Shown piece after piece: positions 48,866 through 56,796 of a stretch of 64,000 nt of DNA. How positions within the stretch are numbered: position 1 is the first letter of the stretch; each line of letters starts with the position of its first letter. Source of the DNA: Aureimonas sp. OT7 (GTDB lineage Bacteria > Pseudomonadota > Alphaproteobacteria > Rhizobiales > Rhizobiaceae); assembly GCF_014844055.1 (NCBI RefSeq), contig NZ_CP062167.1, forward strand, positions 2,185,501 to 2,249,500. The letters run 5' to 3'. The position numbers and the translations under genes are program-made. The notes beneath the pieces were generated by a model that searched no databases, was not told where the DNA came from, and saw only the letters and a program-made list of their open reading frames with translations.

Positions 48866-49195
48866 ATGCTGGGAGCCGTGCTCGGATGGATCATCGCGGC
48901 CTTCTTCATCGCCAATGGGCTGGTGAACCTGTACGGGCCGGAAACCATGCGTACAGCTTTCTTCCGCTGGGGTTTTCCGCGCTGGTTCCACCTCGTCAAC
49001 GGGGCGATCCAGATCCTGATCGGGGTTCTGATCCTGCTGCCGGCCAGCCGCATGGTCGGGCTGAGCCTTGGTGTTGCCCTGTCCGCAGCCATATTGATCG
49101 TGTTGTTCCGGCAGCGTGAACTGCGTCATGCGCTGCCCTGCCTGACGCTGCTGGCTTCGCTGCTCGTCGCTGCATGGGAGCAGAGCCTCAGGTAG
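48866..49195 (+). CDS. small membrane protein, 109 residues
   Basis: Four hydrophobic helices (AVLGWIIAAFFIANGLVNLY, FHLVNGAIQILIGVLILLPA, VGLSLGVALSAAILIVLF, LPCLTLLASLLVAAW) resemble a short DoxX-like protein. Function is unknown. It lies alone after the metallo-hydrolase, followed by another small membrane gene. Confidence 0.7.
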   Translation: MLGAVLGWIIAAFFIANGLVNLYGPETMRTAFFRWGFPRWFHLVNGAIQILIGVLILLPASRMVGLSLGVALSAAILIVLFRQRELRHALPCLTLLASLLVAAWEQSLR

Positions 49196-49252
49196 GGCGG
49201 CGGTCAAGCGCGAGGCTCTGCTTGCCATGGCGGAGAAGGACAAGGCCGAGGG

Positions 49253-49504
49253 ATGGTTCGCTTACGCCTGGCGGGGCCGGGCGGGATGTATCTGCTTGCC
49301 GTTCTGTGGGTCTGGACGATCGTCCTGGGGCCTGCGGTGTCGGGCCTGACGGCTATGACGTTCCAGCTCGTCGACGCGTCGATGCTCCTGGCGCTGACGG
49401 GCGCTTATCTTGGCCTCTACATGGGCGGCAACCCGCCGCCAGGCGGTCGAGGCTGGCGCGGTCGAGGTCGCGATATTGTCGAAGCGGCCCGGGAGCTCCG
49501 TTAG
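49253..49504 (+). CDS. small membrane protein, 83 residues
   Basis: The 83 residues hold two hydrophobic segments (GMYLLAVLWVWTIVLGPAVSG and VDASMLLALTGAYLGLYMGG) and a basic glycine-rich tail. I do not recognise a family. Its stop overlaps the converging antitoxin stop by four bases. An AAGG-GAGGG purine stretch precedes the ATG. Confidence 0.5.
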   Translation: MVRLRLAGPGGMYLLAVLWVWTIVLGPAVSGLTAMTFQLVDASMLLALTGAYLGLYMGGNPPPGGRGWRGRGRDIVEAARELR

Positions 49505-49872
49505 AACAGGTCGTCGATGGCCAAGTTGAGCGCTTCGGCGATTGCGGCCCGTTTATCCGGGCGGGCAGCCCGCGCACCGCTTTCGATCTGGCTCACATAG
49601 GCTTGCGACAGGCCGCTTGCCTTCGCCAGCGCCGTGACGCTCATGCCACGGTGCTCGCGCCATACGCGCACCTTGTTTTCGCCATCGACGATGCGCTTGA
49701 CCACGGCAGCCGGGATTAATTCTTCTTCGCCTGCATTGATCCTTGCGAGGGTGTCGGCGGCGGCAGCGGAGTCGACGATATCTTCCAGGCGTTCGATAAG
49801 GGCCTCGTACTCGGACTTGGGTAGCACGGCGAGCGTCTCGCCGGCCGGGGTCGTGATATACTGGACGGACAT
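49501..49872 (-). CDS. type II antitoxin with XRE helix-turn-helix
   Basis: The 123-residue protein has two parts: an N-terminal region like Phd/YefM antitoxins (VQYITTPAGETLAVLPKSEYEALIERLEDI) and a C-terminal XRE helix-turn-helix (REHRGMSVTALAKASGLSQAYVSQIESGARAARP). It follows the toxin gene by 11 bases with AGAGGAAC upstream of the ATG at 49872. It should neutralise the RelE/ParE-type toxin and repress the pair. The joining of both antitoxin modules is noteworthy. Confidence 0.87.
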   Translation of the reverse strand: MSVQYITTPAGETLAVLPKSEYEALIERLEDIVDSAAAADTLARINAGEEELIPAAVVKRIVDGENKVRVWREHRGMSVTALAKASGLSQAYVSQIESGARAARPDKRAAIAEALNLAIDDLF

Positions 49873-49883
49873 GCTCGTTCCTC

Positions 49884-50141
49884 TCATTCGTAAATGTCGC
49901 GACGGTGGCCGACCTTGAGGACGACAAGGACGACGCCATGCTCGTTGAAGATCACCCGATAGTCACCAACACGAAGGCGGTACGTACCCGATATCTCGCC
50001 CTTGAGCGCCTTCACGTTGTTCGCGAGTGATGCCGGGTCAGCCGCGAATTGCTCAACCTTCGCTTGAATGCGGGTCGCAACGTTGCGGGGCATTCTCGAC
50101 AGGGACCGGAGCGCTCGCGTGGTGTAGCTGATCGCTTTCAT
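49884..50141 (-). CDS. RelE/ParE family toxin
   Basis: The 85-residue protein begins KAISYTTRALRSLSRMPRNVATRI and holds the family core VKALKGEISGTYRLRVGDYRVIFNEHG ending in VVLKVGHRRDIYE, with the basic residues typical of RelE-type mRNA interferases or ParE. It lies first in the operon, as in HigBA-type pairs. The ATG at 50141 fits family length. Confidence 0.9.
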   Translation of the reverse strand: MKAISYTTRALRSLSRMPRNVATRIQAKVEQFAADPASLANNVKALKGEISGTYRLRVGDYRVIFNEHGVVLVVLKVGHRRDIYE

Positions 50142-50147
50142 GAGTTT

Positions 50148-50187
50148 TCTATAGCTCAAACATAGCAATTTTGCAATATGCCATAGC
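50148..50187 (-). promoter_or_regulatory. promoter and possible operator of the toxin-antitoxin pair
   Basis: On the minus strand TTGCAA (50171-50176) and TATAGA (50148-50153) are separated by 17 bases, a plausible sigma70-type promoter just upstream of the toxin gene. The -35 part lies in GCAATTTTGC (50165-50174), a palindrome flanked by CATAGC repeats at 50161 and 50182, a likely autorepression site for the antitoxin. Confidence 0.55.
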
Positions 50188-50285
50188 ATTTTATTGGCAC
50201 TGGTAGCGTGCGCTGCCAGATATCAGTGTGCTACCACGAGAGTTTGCAGGGAGGGAGTGGGGGCCTTGAAACCCCTGTGTTTCCT

Positions 50286-50332
50286 GGTGAGCGCGCAGGG
50301 ATTCGAACCCTGGACCCCATGATTAAAAGTCT
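50286..50332 (-). other. attachment site: 3' half of a tRNA-Lys(UUU) gene
   Basis: On the minus strand the 47 bases run from GACTTTTAATC (anticodon TTT with its loop) through the variable region and T arm (GGTTCGAATCC) to the acceptor end and encoded CCA. The 5' half (D arm and acceptor strand) is missing; upstream sequence does not resemble a tRNA. This is the classic mark of an integrated element. The integrase starts 176 bases away. The intact tRNA gene is expected at the far end of the island, not seen in this window. Confidence 0.88.
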
Positions 50333-50507
50333 CATTTTTGCGAAATCCTATGGACGGAAACGAACGCTGATAAAAGGCTGAAGCCCTTGCCAAGTAACGG
50401 TTTTTATGTCCCCTTACGTTCAACGGCGTTCGGTAGAGTTCCAGCATCCTGGAACCCCCTCGGAACCCCGAACGTAAAATGTGACAATTTGGTCATGGGG
50501 TCTGGGT

Positions 50508-51725
50508 ATGCCGAGGAAGAACCTGACAGCGCGGTTTGTGGATAGCGTCAGCGTCGAGACGAGGACCGATTTCTGGGACGAGGCAATGCGCGGCTTGGTG
50601 CTCCGGGTAGGCCCATCCGGTGCCAAGTCGTGGACGTTCATCTACACCGCCGAAGGGGACGGCGAGAAGCGCCGCGTGACCTTGGGGAGACATCCTGCCC
50701 TGACCTTGGAGAAGGCCCGGCGCAAGGCTCTGGATCTCGCCGCCGCAGTGGCAGACGGCGGAGATCCCGCCAGTGATAAGCGCGCATCCCGCGAAGCAAT
50801 GACCTTCGCGGATCTGGCCGGCCTCTACGTTGAGCGCTACGCAAAGCGAAACAAGAAATCATGGGAGCAGGACGATCGCCTTCTCCGCGTCGAGGTCCTT
50901 CCCGTAATCGGCAAAAAGAAGATGACCGCCGTCACGAAGCGCGACGTCCTCGACATCATCGAGGCCAAGGCCGAGGCCGGCTTCCTTGTCCAATCAAACC
51001 GGCTGCTGGCGCTACTGCGGAAACTTGGAAACTGGGCCGTGGCGGAGGACTATATCGCGGCCTCTCCAGCGGCCGGCGTGAAACCCCGTTCGAAGCCGGT
51101 CAGCCGCGATAGAGTCCTTTCTGAGGATGAGGTAGCGGCGATATGGAAAGCGCTTCCAGGAGCCGCTCTGAGGGGCGTCACGCGCGACGTATTCCGCCTT
51201 CTCCTTCTAACCGGCCAGCGTAGCGGCGAAGTCAGTGGCATGCGCCGCTCAGAAGTTGACGTCGACGCGGCGCTGTGGACCATCCCGGCAGCGCGCACGA
51301 AGAACGGAAGAGCTCATACCGTGCCCCTGTCGCCCGCGGCGATGGAGCTTGTTAATGCCCGGCTGTCTAAGGCCGGCGAAGAGAGAGATGCTCCGCTCTT
51401 CGCCCACGTTGATGAGCCGATGCCGTCGAACGCCATCGCCCATGCGGCGCGGCTAAAGCTCCAACTCTTCGAGGATCCATGGACTCCCCATGACATACGC
51501 CGCACGGTCGCGACCATGATGGCTGACAGTGGAACATTGCCGCATGTCATAGAGGCGGTTCTGAACCATATCTCCGGCTTCCGCGCTGGCGTTGCGGGAA
51601 CGTACAACCGGAACGCCTATGATCGTGAGAAACGGCAGGCGCTCGATATGTGGGCGGATCGCCTTGATGCCATAGCTACGGGCCGCGCCAGCAACATTTC
51701 CCCAATGCGCAGGGGTGCCGCATGA
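50508..51725 (+). CDS. int: tyrosine integrase, P4 family
   Basis: The 405-residue recombinase has an N-terminal DUF4102-type arm-binding domain (ARFVDSVSVETRTDFWDEAMRGLVLRV), a SAM-like core domain, and the catalytic residues R238 (TGQRSGE), H328 and R331 (PHDIRRT), H354 (VLNHIS) and Y366 (AGTYNRN). It should integrate at the tRNA-Lys fragment next to it. The ATG at 50508 fits the family; its stop overlaps the next start (ATGA). Confidence 0.96.
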   Translation: MPRKNLTARFVDSVSVETRTDFWDEAMRGLVLRVGPSGAKSWTFIYTAEGDGEKRRVTLGRHPALTLEKARRKALDLAAAVADGGDPASDKRASREAMTFADLAGLYVERYAKRNKKSWEQDDRLLRVEVLPVIGKKKMTAVTKRDVLDIIEAKAEAGFLVQSNRLLALLRKLGNWAVAEDYIAASPAAGVKPRSKPVSRDRVLSEDEVAAIWKALPGAALRGVTRDVFRLLLLTGQRSGEVSGMRRSEVDVDAALWTIPAARTKNGRAHTVPLSPAAMELVNARLSKAGEERDAPLFAHVDEPMPSNAIAHAARLKLQLFEDPWTPHDIRRTVATMMADSGTLPHVIEAVLNHISGFRAGVAGTYNRNAYDREKRQALDMWADRLDAIATGRASNISPMRRGAA

Positions 51726-52435
51726 CACCCTTCGATGAGTTCGAGCGATCTCATCGTAAGCGGATCGAAGCCTCGCTGAAATTACACAGGGCGATGCACG
51801 CTTCCCTAATAAAAGTCTGCAAATATCGACGCCGTAGTATCCCGGAGGACCTCGATTATCTCTGCATGACCATTTGGGAGGCGGAACGTCTATCAGGGCT
51901 TCGAGAAGGTGACGCGGGAGATCGGGAGTCAGTAGAACGGGTCGGCCAGTTCATCGCCGCCGCGGACGCCTTGAAGTGCGCGTCCGCGAGCCTCCTGTCG
52001 CAGGCGAAAGTCGAGACCGGGAACCGCGCTAACGTTGCCAGTGAGGCAATCGCCTCGATGGGCAGCATGCGTTCGCCGGACGAGGACCCATCAAAGGCAG
52101 GACAGTTTCAGAGAGGAGGTCATGAGATCGATGAGATGCTCCAGCGATTGGAATGGCTGGTCGACGACGCACGACACGCGCTGGAGCGACATCCTGCGAT
52201 AGCAGGAGCGGCACCGAACCGCGACCGGCAGGAGACAATCAGGCAATTATTCTTCGCGTTCCGCCGAGCATTCCCGCGCGCTTCCGTAGCTGTGAACCGG
52301 AAGGGGTGGGTAACTGGCGATTTCGTAGCGTTCTACGGCGCCATTGAGCATTGCCTGCCCGAGCGGCTGAGATTCAACAATTATCCGGGGCGATCGGAGG
52401 GGATAGGGGCCGCTCTTAGGGGGGAACTCGACTGA
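51722..52435 (+). CDS. island hypothetical protein, 237 residues
   Basis: I do not recognise this protein. It is soluble, alpha-helical and charged (FERSHRKRIEASLKLHRAMHASL; EIDEMLQRLEWLVDDARHALERHP) with no signal peptide. It starts inside the integrase stop codon and precedes the AlpA-like gene, so it belongs to the element's early region. It could be a structural or regulatory accessory protein. Confidence 0.6.
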   Translation: MTPFDEFERSHRKRIEASLKLHRAMHASLIKVCKYRRRSIPEDLDYLCMTIWEAERLSGLREGDAGDRESVERVGQFIAAADALKCASASLLSQAKVETGNRANVASEAIASMGSMRSPDEDPSKAGQFQRGGHEIDEMLQRLEWLVDDARHALERHPAIAGAAPNRDRQETIRQLFFAFRRAFPRASVAVNRKGWVTGDFVAFYGAIEHCLPERLRFNNYPGRSEGIGAALRGELD

Positions 52436-52520
52436 TCAACTAACAATTCCCCCCGTTCAACATTTGAATCTGTGGGAGTATCTGGAAGACCTCGAAACAT
52501 CAATTGACGAGGTAAAACCA

Positions 52521-52718
52521 ATGAAACTCCTATCAATCAAGGAAACGTGTCAGCGTTATACGTTCAGCCGAACGACGCTCTGGCATGAAATGAAGATCAA
52601 TCCGACCTTTCCGAAGCCCATCGAAGTATCGAAGGGCCGGAAGGCTTTCGTCGAGGCTGAGATTGACGCCGACATCGCTGCCCGCATTGCAGCCCGTGAC
52701 GGGGAGCTCGCCCGATGA
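52521..52718 (+). CDS. AlpA-type helix-turn-helix excisionase/regulator
   Basis: The 65-residue protein (MKLLSIKETCQRYTFSRTTLWHEMKINPTFPKPIEVSKGRK...) matches the AlpA/MerR-like family used by P4-type elements to control integrase or excision. GAGGTAAAACCA upstream of ATG 52521 is a good binding site. Its stop overlaps the next gene start (ATGA). Confidence 0.88.
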   Translation: MKLLSIKETCQRYTFSRTTLWHEMKINPTFPKPIEVSKGRKAFVEAEIDADIAARIAARDGELAR

Positions 52719-52933
52719 ACGCCTCTGTCCAAAATGCGCCGATCATGTCGAGCCGAGTATTTGCCGAGGTAATTGATAAGCGCCATGACAACGTCAGTCT
52801 GGCCCGACCTTCCAACGCCATGGCAGCAATCGTTACGGAGACCGATTTCACTGGTGCGACGGTTGAAATCGGCGCCGCCGTTGGTCTGATCGTCGATGGA
52901 GAGACGTTCGTGGCTCGGGAGGCACGGTCATGA
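52715..52933 (+). CDS. short Rha-like phage regulatory fragment, 72 residues
   Basis: The segment MSSRVFAEVIDKRHDNV resembles the start of the phage Rha/pRha family (S.EVAE..GKRHDNV), but the remainder is short and lacks the rest of that domain. It may be a truncated Rha-type regulator or an unrelated small protein. It overlaps both neighbours by four bases, so it is probably translated. Confidence 0.5.
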   Translation: MNASVQNAPIMSSRVFAEVIDKRHDNVSLARPSNAMAAIVTETDFTGATVEIGAAVGLIVDGETFVAREARS

Positions 52934-53469
52934 ACCACAGTGACGAAGTCTCGGCGCTCATCGATCGTCTATATGGAAAAGGCGTCAATTCAACCAACCG
53001 GTTAAGCTTCCTTTTAAGCTTGCTGCACGGCCGCCCGACTGAGGTGTTCTGGCCGGTTTTTCTGGAAACTTGGTCTAGATGCGACGACACTTGGCACGAA
53101 CGGCGATGGATGCTCTTTATGTTGCGGCAGCATGGATCTGCAAAATCCGGCAATGCGGGCCGGTCGCGTGACTTCATGAGTGTCGACGGCAGGTCCTTCT
53201 TCGACAGCCTACCTGATTTAATCACGATATATCGCGGTTGCTCCCGTCCAAGGGTGCGCGGCCTGTCTTGGACAACAGACCAACGAGTAGCGCGGACCTT
53301 TGCGAGAGGCCACCGCGGAATAAGGGTTCCTGCGCCGGTAATTGTCACTGCAAGAATTCCTAAAGTGGCGATCTTCGCGGTCATCACTGACCGTGACGAA
53401 AGCGAACTGATTATTGATCCTATACGTTTGCGCAACCTCGCAACCACCGGCATCGATGATGCTAACTGA
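52930..53469 (+). CDS. candidate ADP-ribosyltransferase, 179 residues
   Basis: The C-terminal half shows an R-S-E pattern: R102 in TIYRGCS, S113 in RVRGLSWTTD, and the pair E157/E159 in RDESELIID, the ExE arrangement of arginine-specific ADP-ribosyltransferases. GLSWTTD..VARTFA is also like the ART core. The N-terminal half is helical. If active it could be a phage effector or toxin; no antitoxin is recognised. I infer the fold from motifs only. It starts within the previous stop (ATGA). Confidence 0.5.
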   Translation: MNHSDEVSALIDRLYGKGVNSTNRLSFLLSLLHGRPTEVFWPVFLETWSRCDDTWHERRWMLFMLRQHGSAKSGNAGRSRDFMSVDGRSFFDSLPDLITIYRGCSRPRVRGLSWTTDQRVARTFARGHRGIRVPAPVIVTARIPKVAIFAVITDRDESELIIDPIRLRNLATTGIDDAN

Positions 53470-53551
53470 TGGCGCTAATCTAGGCAGCACGGTCGGAAAT
53501 GAGCGGGCCAACGAGTTGGCTAGGATTGGGCACTTAACCTTCAGATAGAAA

Positions 53552-53585
53552 ATGCCCCTCGAAGAGTGGCTGCTTCGAGGGGCAT
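53552..53585 (+). terminator. strong hairpin after the candidate ADP-ribosyltransferase
   Basis: ATGCCCCTCGAAG and CTTCGAGGGGCAT form a perfect 13-pair stem with an eight-base loop, about 80 bases after the gene. It lacks a clear T run but probably ends the int-to-ART operon. Confidence 0.65.
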
Positions 53586-53644
53586 GAGATCTTCCCCGGA
53601 ATGGGCGCCCAACTCAGGAATGTTGGGCATTGTCAGGGCCTCAA

Positions 53645-54397
53645 ATGCTGCACGATCCGCGGAAAAAACTCAGGAAAAACTCCGAGCCAAGCCTCGCGGC
53701 TGATATTGCTCTAATGCATCTCAGAAGGGCTGCATCGGTCGGACTCCTGCGAAACTCTGCGCCTGACAATGTCGCGCGCGTGTTCATCAATACGTTGCAA
53801 CAAATCGCCCGTTATCGATTTCGCGATTACTTACCGGCCGAAGCGGACGTCGCGTTGCGCAATTGCGGAGTGTCCCTGCCGTTCGAGCGCGTCATCGAGA
53901 TATCCCAGGACGAGGATCGATTCGCGTTTATGAGCATTGAGGAGCGCGGCGGCTTCCTTCAACTGTCCGAGCCGGATCGCATTGAATATCGGCTATGGCT
54001 TCTCGGCGTTCATGGCCAGACGCGCGAAGAACGAATATCGAAACGGGATGCTCGCCGCGCCGATCGCGACAGGCGGCAAAACGAGCGCCGTAAACGCGAG
54101 CGTGCTGAACGCCGCGGCCCGCTTCACGTCAACATCTCACAGGCCGCAACAGCACTGGGCGTGTCCCATCATCGCGCGCGAACACTCTACTTGAGATGGT
54201 TAGAGACAGGCCCAGAAGTCGATGAGACTGAATTTCAAAATTCTGCCGCTTCTGTATTTATATATTATGCGCGGCGAGTTTTCGAATTTGAGTCTCACGT
54301 CAAGCCGTGGACGGCTCTCGGCATTTCGAAGGCCACTTACTACCGCCGTAAAGCCAGGGAGGCAGACTTGCGCGATGACGAGATCCATTGGCCGTGA
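53645..54397 (+). CDS. island hypothetical protein with a possible helix-turn-helix, 250 residues
   Basis: The protein has a helical N-terminus, a highly basic middle (SKRDARRADRDRRQNERRKRERAERRG) and a C-terminal segment (NISQAATALGVSHHRARTLYLRWL; WTALGISKATYYRRK) that resembles two helix-turn-helix units. It may bind DNA. I do not recognise a family. ATG at 53645 or TTG at 53630 may start it. Confidence 0.55.
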   Translation: MLHDPRKKLRKNSEPSLAADIALMHLRRAASVGLLRNSAPDNVARVFINTLQQIARYRFRDYLPAEADVALRNCGVSLPFERVIEISQDEDRFAFMSIEERGGFLQLSEPDRIEYRLWLLGVHGQTREERISKRDARRADRDRRQNERRKRERAERRGPLHVNISQAATALGVSHHRARTLYLRWLETGPEVDETEFQNSAASVFIYYARRVFEFESHVKPWTALGISKATYYRRKAREADLRDDEIHWP

Positions 54398-54940
54398 ACG
54401 CTGATGGAATTCGGCTTTCAATGACTAAGAGCACGACCTAGACGATTAGCTGCCGTTCTGCGTCTTAGCCCGCAGGGGAACTCAAAAAAGAAAGTGACAC
54501 GACGTCGAAACCTCCTCAACCACCGCCCCGCCCGAGATCGACCGGTAGGTCGAGCGACCGGCGCGATCCGCAGGATCGATATGGCGAGGATGCGCGCCTC
54601 AACAGCATCCACATCTCCTAAGGAGGCGGCAGTTCTTACGTTGTCGGGGTTGGCGCATACGCACGCGCGATGGCTCGGGAAGCTACAAGCCCGTGCAGAC
54701 CGCCACCATGGCGATGCCTGGATCGATCAATGGCCATTCGGAGGGGTACGTGGGTCGACTTATAGGTCGAGGTGGGGATCCCGTGCCGCCGGCCGGGGCC
54801 TCGCCTTTCACGCGATGTTCGAGCTGGGCTGATAATTCAGCGCAGCGACTTCCGGCGTCAGACCGCAGATAATTCGACTGTACGGCGTCTCCGTACGGTT
54901 GCGTTACATCTCCTGATAATTGAGTGCGCGAAATCCGTGG

Positions 54941-54955
54941 ATGAAAATTCATTCA
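54941..54955. promoter_or_regulatory. palindromic site, copy 1
   Basis: ATGAAAATTCATTCA contains the perfect inverted repeat ATGAA-AA-TTCAT. It resembles TetR-family operators (TGAATGA...TCATTCA). A closely similar site lies 84 bases downstream. Confidence 0.4.
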
Positions 54956-55024
54956 GCGGCAATAACAACCATCGCGTCATGAAACACCTTGTCAGCGAAA
55001 TGTGGCAGATAAAGCTTCAGGCTA

Positions 55025-55040
55025 AATGAAAATTCATTCA
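55025..55040. promoter_or_regulatory. palindromic site, copy 2
   Basis: AATGAAAATTCATTCA repeats the motif of copy 1 with one more base of dyad (AATGAA-AA-TTCATT). It lies about 105 bases upstream of the conserved hypothetical gene at 55132. Confidence 0.4.
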
Positions 55041-55131
55041 AGTTGCTTCCGATGTGATTGGTTGTGCGCGTGATAGTGCGCCAAGAGCCGCAGGAATTCC
55101 GGCATCGAGGTTGCGGAGCCTTCACAAACAA

Positions 55132-55554
55132 ATGCTTCAGACGATTTTACCGTCGCGCGCGTCAGGGCGTATCAATGGCGTGAACTGTCACCGGTTCGCC
55201 GAAGGGCTTGGCATCAAGATACGTCCAATACGCAGATCGCGCAAAAGCCGGCCTCCAGGCGAAACCTACGCGCTCGGGACCATCCGACGCCTTATCGCCA
55301 GTCACGGCGAGGACCACGCCTCCCTCGTCGTGCGGTGCATCTTGGCCTCCGATCCGACCGCGCTAGGCGGCGATGTCATCTCAAGCGTGTCCGCAGCCCT
55401 TCGGGCGCATCCTGCTAGGTTCGCCAATCGGAGCGAGGCGGTCGAATTCTTCCGCGCGGTGCCGATCCTCAAACTGCGCCAGCGTGCGCAGCGCCTCGCT
55501 ACGGGGCCTCATACCTTGTCCACACTGGTCGCTCAGGAGTTTCTCGATGCATGA
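55132..55554 (+). CDS. conserved phage/island hypothetical protein, 140 residues
   Basis: The segment GETYALGTIRRLIASHGEDHASLVV followed by a helical tail (VSAALRAHPARFANRSEAVEFFRAVPI) is like a small protein found in rhizobial prophages and genomic islands near HNH and terminase genes. The function is not known. Basic residues dominate the N-terminus (RPIRRSRKSRPP). ATG at 55132 is one possible start; the frame is open further upstream to 55054. Confidence 0.6.
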   Translation: MLQTILPSRASGRINGVNCHRFAEGLGIKIRPIRRSRKSRPPGETYALGTIRRLIASHGEDHASLVVRCILASDPTALGGDVISSVSAALRAHPARFANRSEAVEFFRAVPILKLRQRAQRLATGPHTLSTLVAQEFLDA

Positions 55555-55573
55555 CGGGTGGACGCGTTAGCTG

Positions 55574-55900
55574 GTGCTCCAGCAACTGATCGAAGCTTTC
55601 GAGGTAGACGATGCGCTACCCATCCTCGTTGGCCCGAAGGCCTACGGAAACGCGATGCCCGACGTCATCCGCGAGGCGCGTGACGAGTTCACGGCTGGTG
55701 GCGCGGCCTATCGTGCGGCCAATAAGCAGATGGCCGCCATCGCCTTTAGACGATCGCGGATCACAGCCGCAGCTATATCGCGCGCCGAAGCACCCTTCTC
55801 ATCGGTTCCGCGGTTCGTTCCGACGCTGGATCTCCGCGAGGTTCTGTTCGCCTCCGCAGCCGTAAAGGCGCGCGCGCAGCACCGGGGCAAGTTCATTTAG
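55574..55900 (+). CDS. phage-type hypothetical protein, 108 residues
   Basis: The protein has GNAMPDVIREARDEF and RITAAAISRAEAPF segments that faintly resemble a rhizobial prophage family related to DUF6362, found between the preceding protein type and HNH endonucleases. A GTG at 55574 is the likely start. It may be partly decayed. Function is unknown. Confidence 0.45.
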   Translation: MLQQLIEAFEVDDALPILVGPKAYGNAMPDVIREARDEFTAGGAAYRAANKQMAAIAFRRSRITAAAISRAEAPFSSVPRFVPTLDLREVLFASAAVKARAQHRGKFI

Positions 55901-56184
55901 CGTCGCAATCGACGGAAACCGCAGTCAGACGCGTGAATTGGACGAACCACCTATCGCCACATGTGGCGCGCCGCGCAGGCCATAGCCGACGGCCTCAACA
56001 ATGCTGCTGAACTGTTGCCCGCTGGGTGTCTGGACGGGTGACACAGATCGAGGCAGAAACGACGTCAGAACCGATACGTTGGTTCCGCTCGTGGGAAGAC
56101 GAAGGCGCACCCCGCAACCGCGCCGCCGACCCAGCCAGAGCATAGAACGCCGGCCAGCCATCGAGCGGGCCATTTACCTTGAGA

Positions 56185-56454
56185 TCAGTCTTCCATCTCC
56201 AAGACGCGATACTCGCCGGTGTCGTAGTCATAGACTTCGACCTCTACGGTAGAACCGTATCGCTGGATGCTCTCAACAGTCACTTGGCGATACTCGCCGG
56301 TGGCGTGGTCGTAGACTTCGATGTCGCGGCCGGAGCGAACAAGGTTGCCGGATTGGATCTCGACACTCTCTCCCGTCGATGCATCCTGACCATCCCAGGC
56401 CAAAGCCGGGAAAGCGATGATGCTACACGTCAATGCGAGTAGAAATTTGAGCAT
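56185..56454 (-). CDS. DUF5334-like secreted small protein
   Basis: The 89-residue precursor has a signal peptide (LKFLLALTCSIIAFPALA) followed by a beta-rich body with two similar hairpins (DIEVYDHATGEYRQVTVE and EVEVYDYDTGEYRVLEME). The pattern fits DUF5334. Function is unknown. Another small secreted gene lies 66 bases upstream on the same strand, so they may form an operon. Confidence 0.75.
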   Translation of the reverse strand: MLKFLLALTCSIIAFPALAWDGQDASTGESVEIQSGNLVRSGRDIEVYDHATGEYRQVTVESIQRYGSTVEVEVYDYDTGEYRVLEMED

Positions 56455-56520
56455 GCTTACCTCCTCGGGATGTTGAAAGTGCGGGGGAGTGTCGCCAGCA
56501 TTCGCGCTGGCTACCTTCCA

Positions 56521-56652
56521 TCAATGGCAGTGGTAAGTGCCAGTCTTACGCTCCGTGTGGCAGCCAGAGGAATCCAGCCCACCGCCATGAGCATAGGCGG
56601 CAGAAGTCATGCTGGCGGCGATCAGCGCCGCAGCTGCGATTATTGCTTTCAC
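56521..56652 (-). CDS. YHYH-type small secreted protein, 43 residues
   Basis: A GTG start at 56652 with AGGAG nine bases upstream opens a 43-codon frame. A signal-like stretch (KAIIAAAALIAASMTSAAYA) is followed by HGGGLDSSGCHTERKTGTYHCH, the cysteine/histidine pattern of the YHYH family, probably a metal-binding periplasmic peptide. It precedes the DUF5334-like gene. Confidence 0.78.
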   Translation of the reverse strand: MKAIIAAAALIAASMTSAAYAHGGGLDSSGCHTERKTGTYHCH

Positions 56653-56796
56653 TATGAAGGTCTCCTACCCAACAGCGGGCGATCTATTGGATCCCAGTAA
56701 ACATTTGCGGAGTCAATCAGGCTGCGGCTACCACTTTCGGTGTATTAGTGGTGACCAATCTTCAAAGCGCATAATACTGAGGTGTCGACGGTCGAT

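Larger units (their letters stand above)
54398..55131. other. gene-poor stretch with two regulatory palindromes
   Basis: No reading frame here has a recognisable product or a clear ribosome binding site. The region contains two copies of an ATGAAAATTCAT palindrome at 54941 and 55025 and otherwise looks like decayed phage DNA. Confidence 0.5.

Noticed and set aside
50286..50370. A complete tRNA-Lys gene
   Set aside because: The 5' half (acceptor strand and D arm) is missing. The sequence beyond the anticodon stem is unrelated, so it is only an attachment remnant.
54494..54832. A 112-codon plus-strand frame
   Set aside because: No ribosome binding site or recognisable similarity was seen, and composition resembles antisense or noncoding high-GC DNA.
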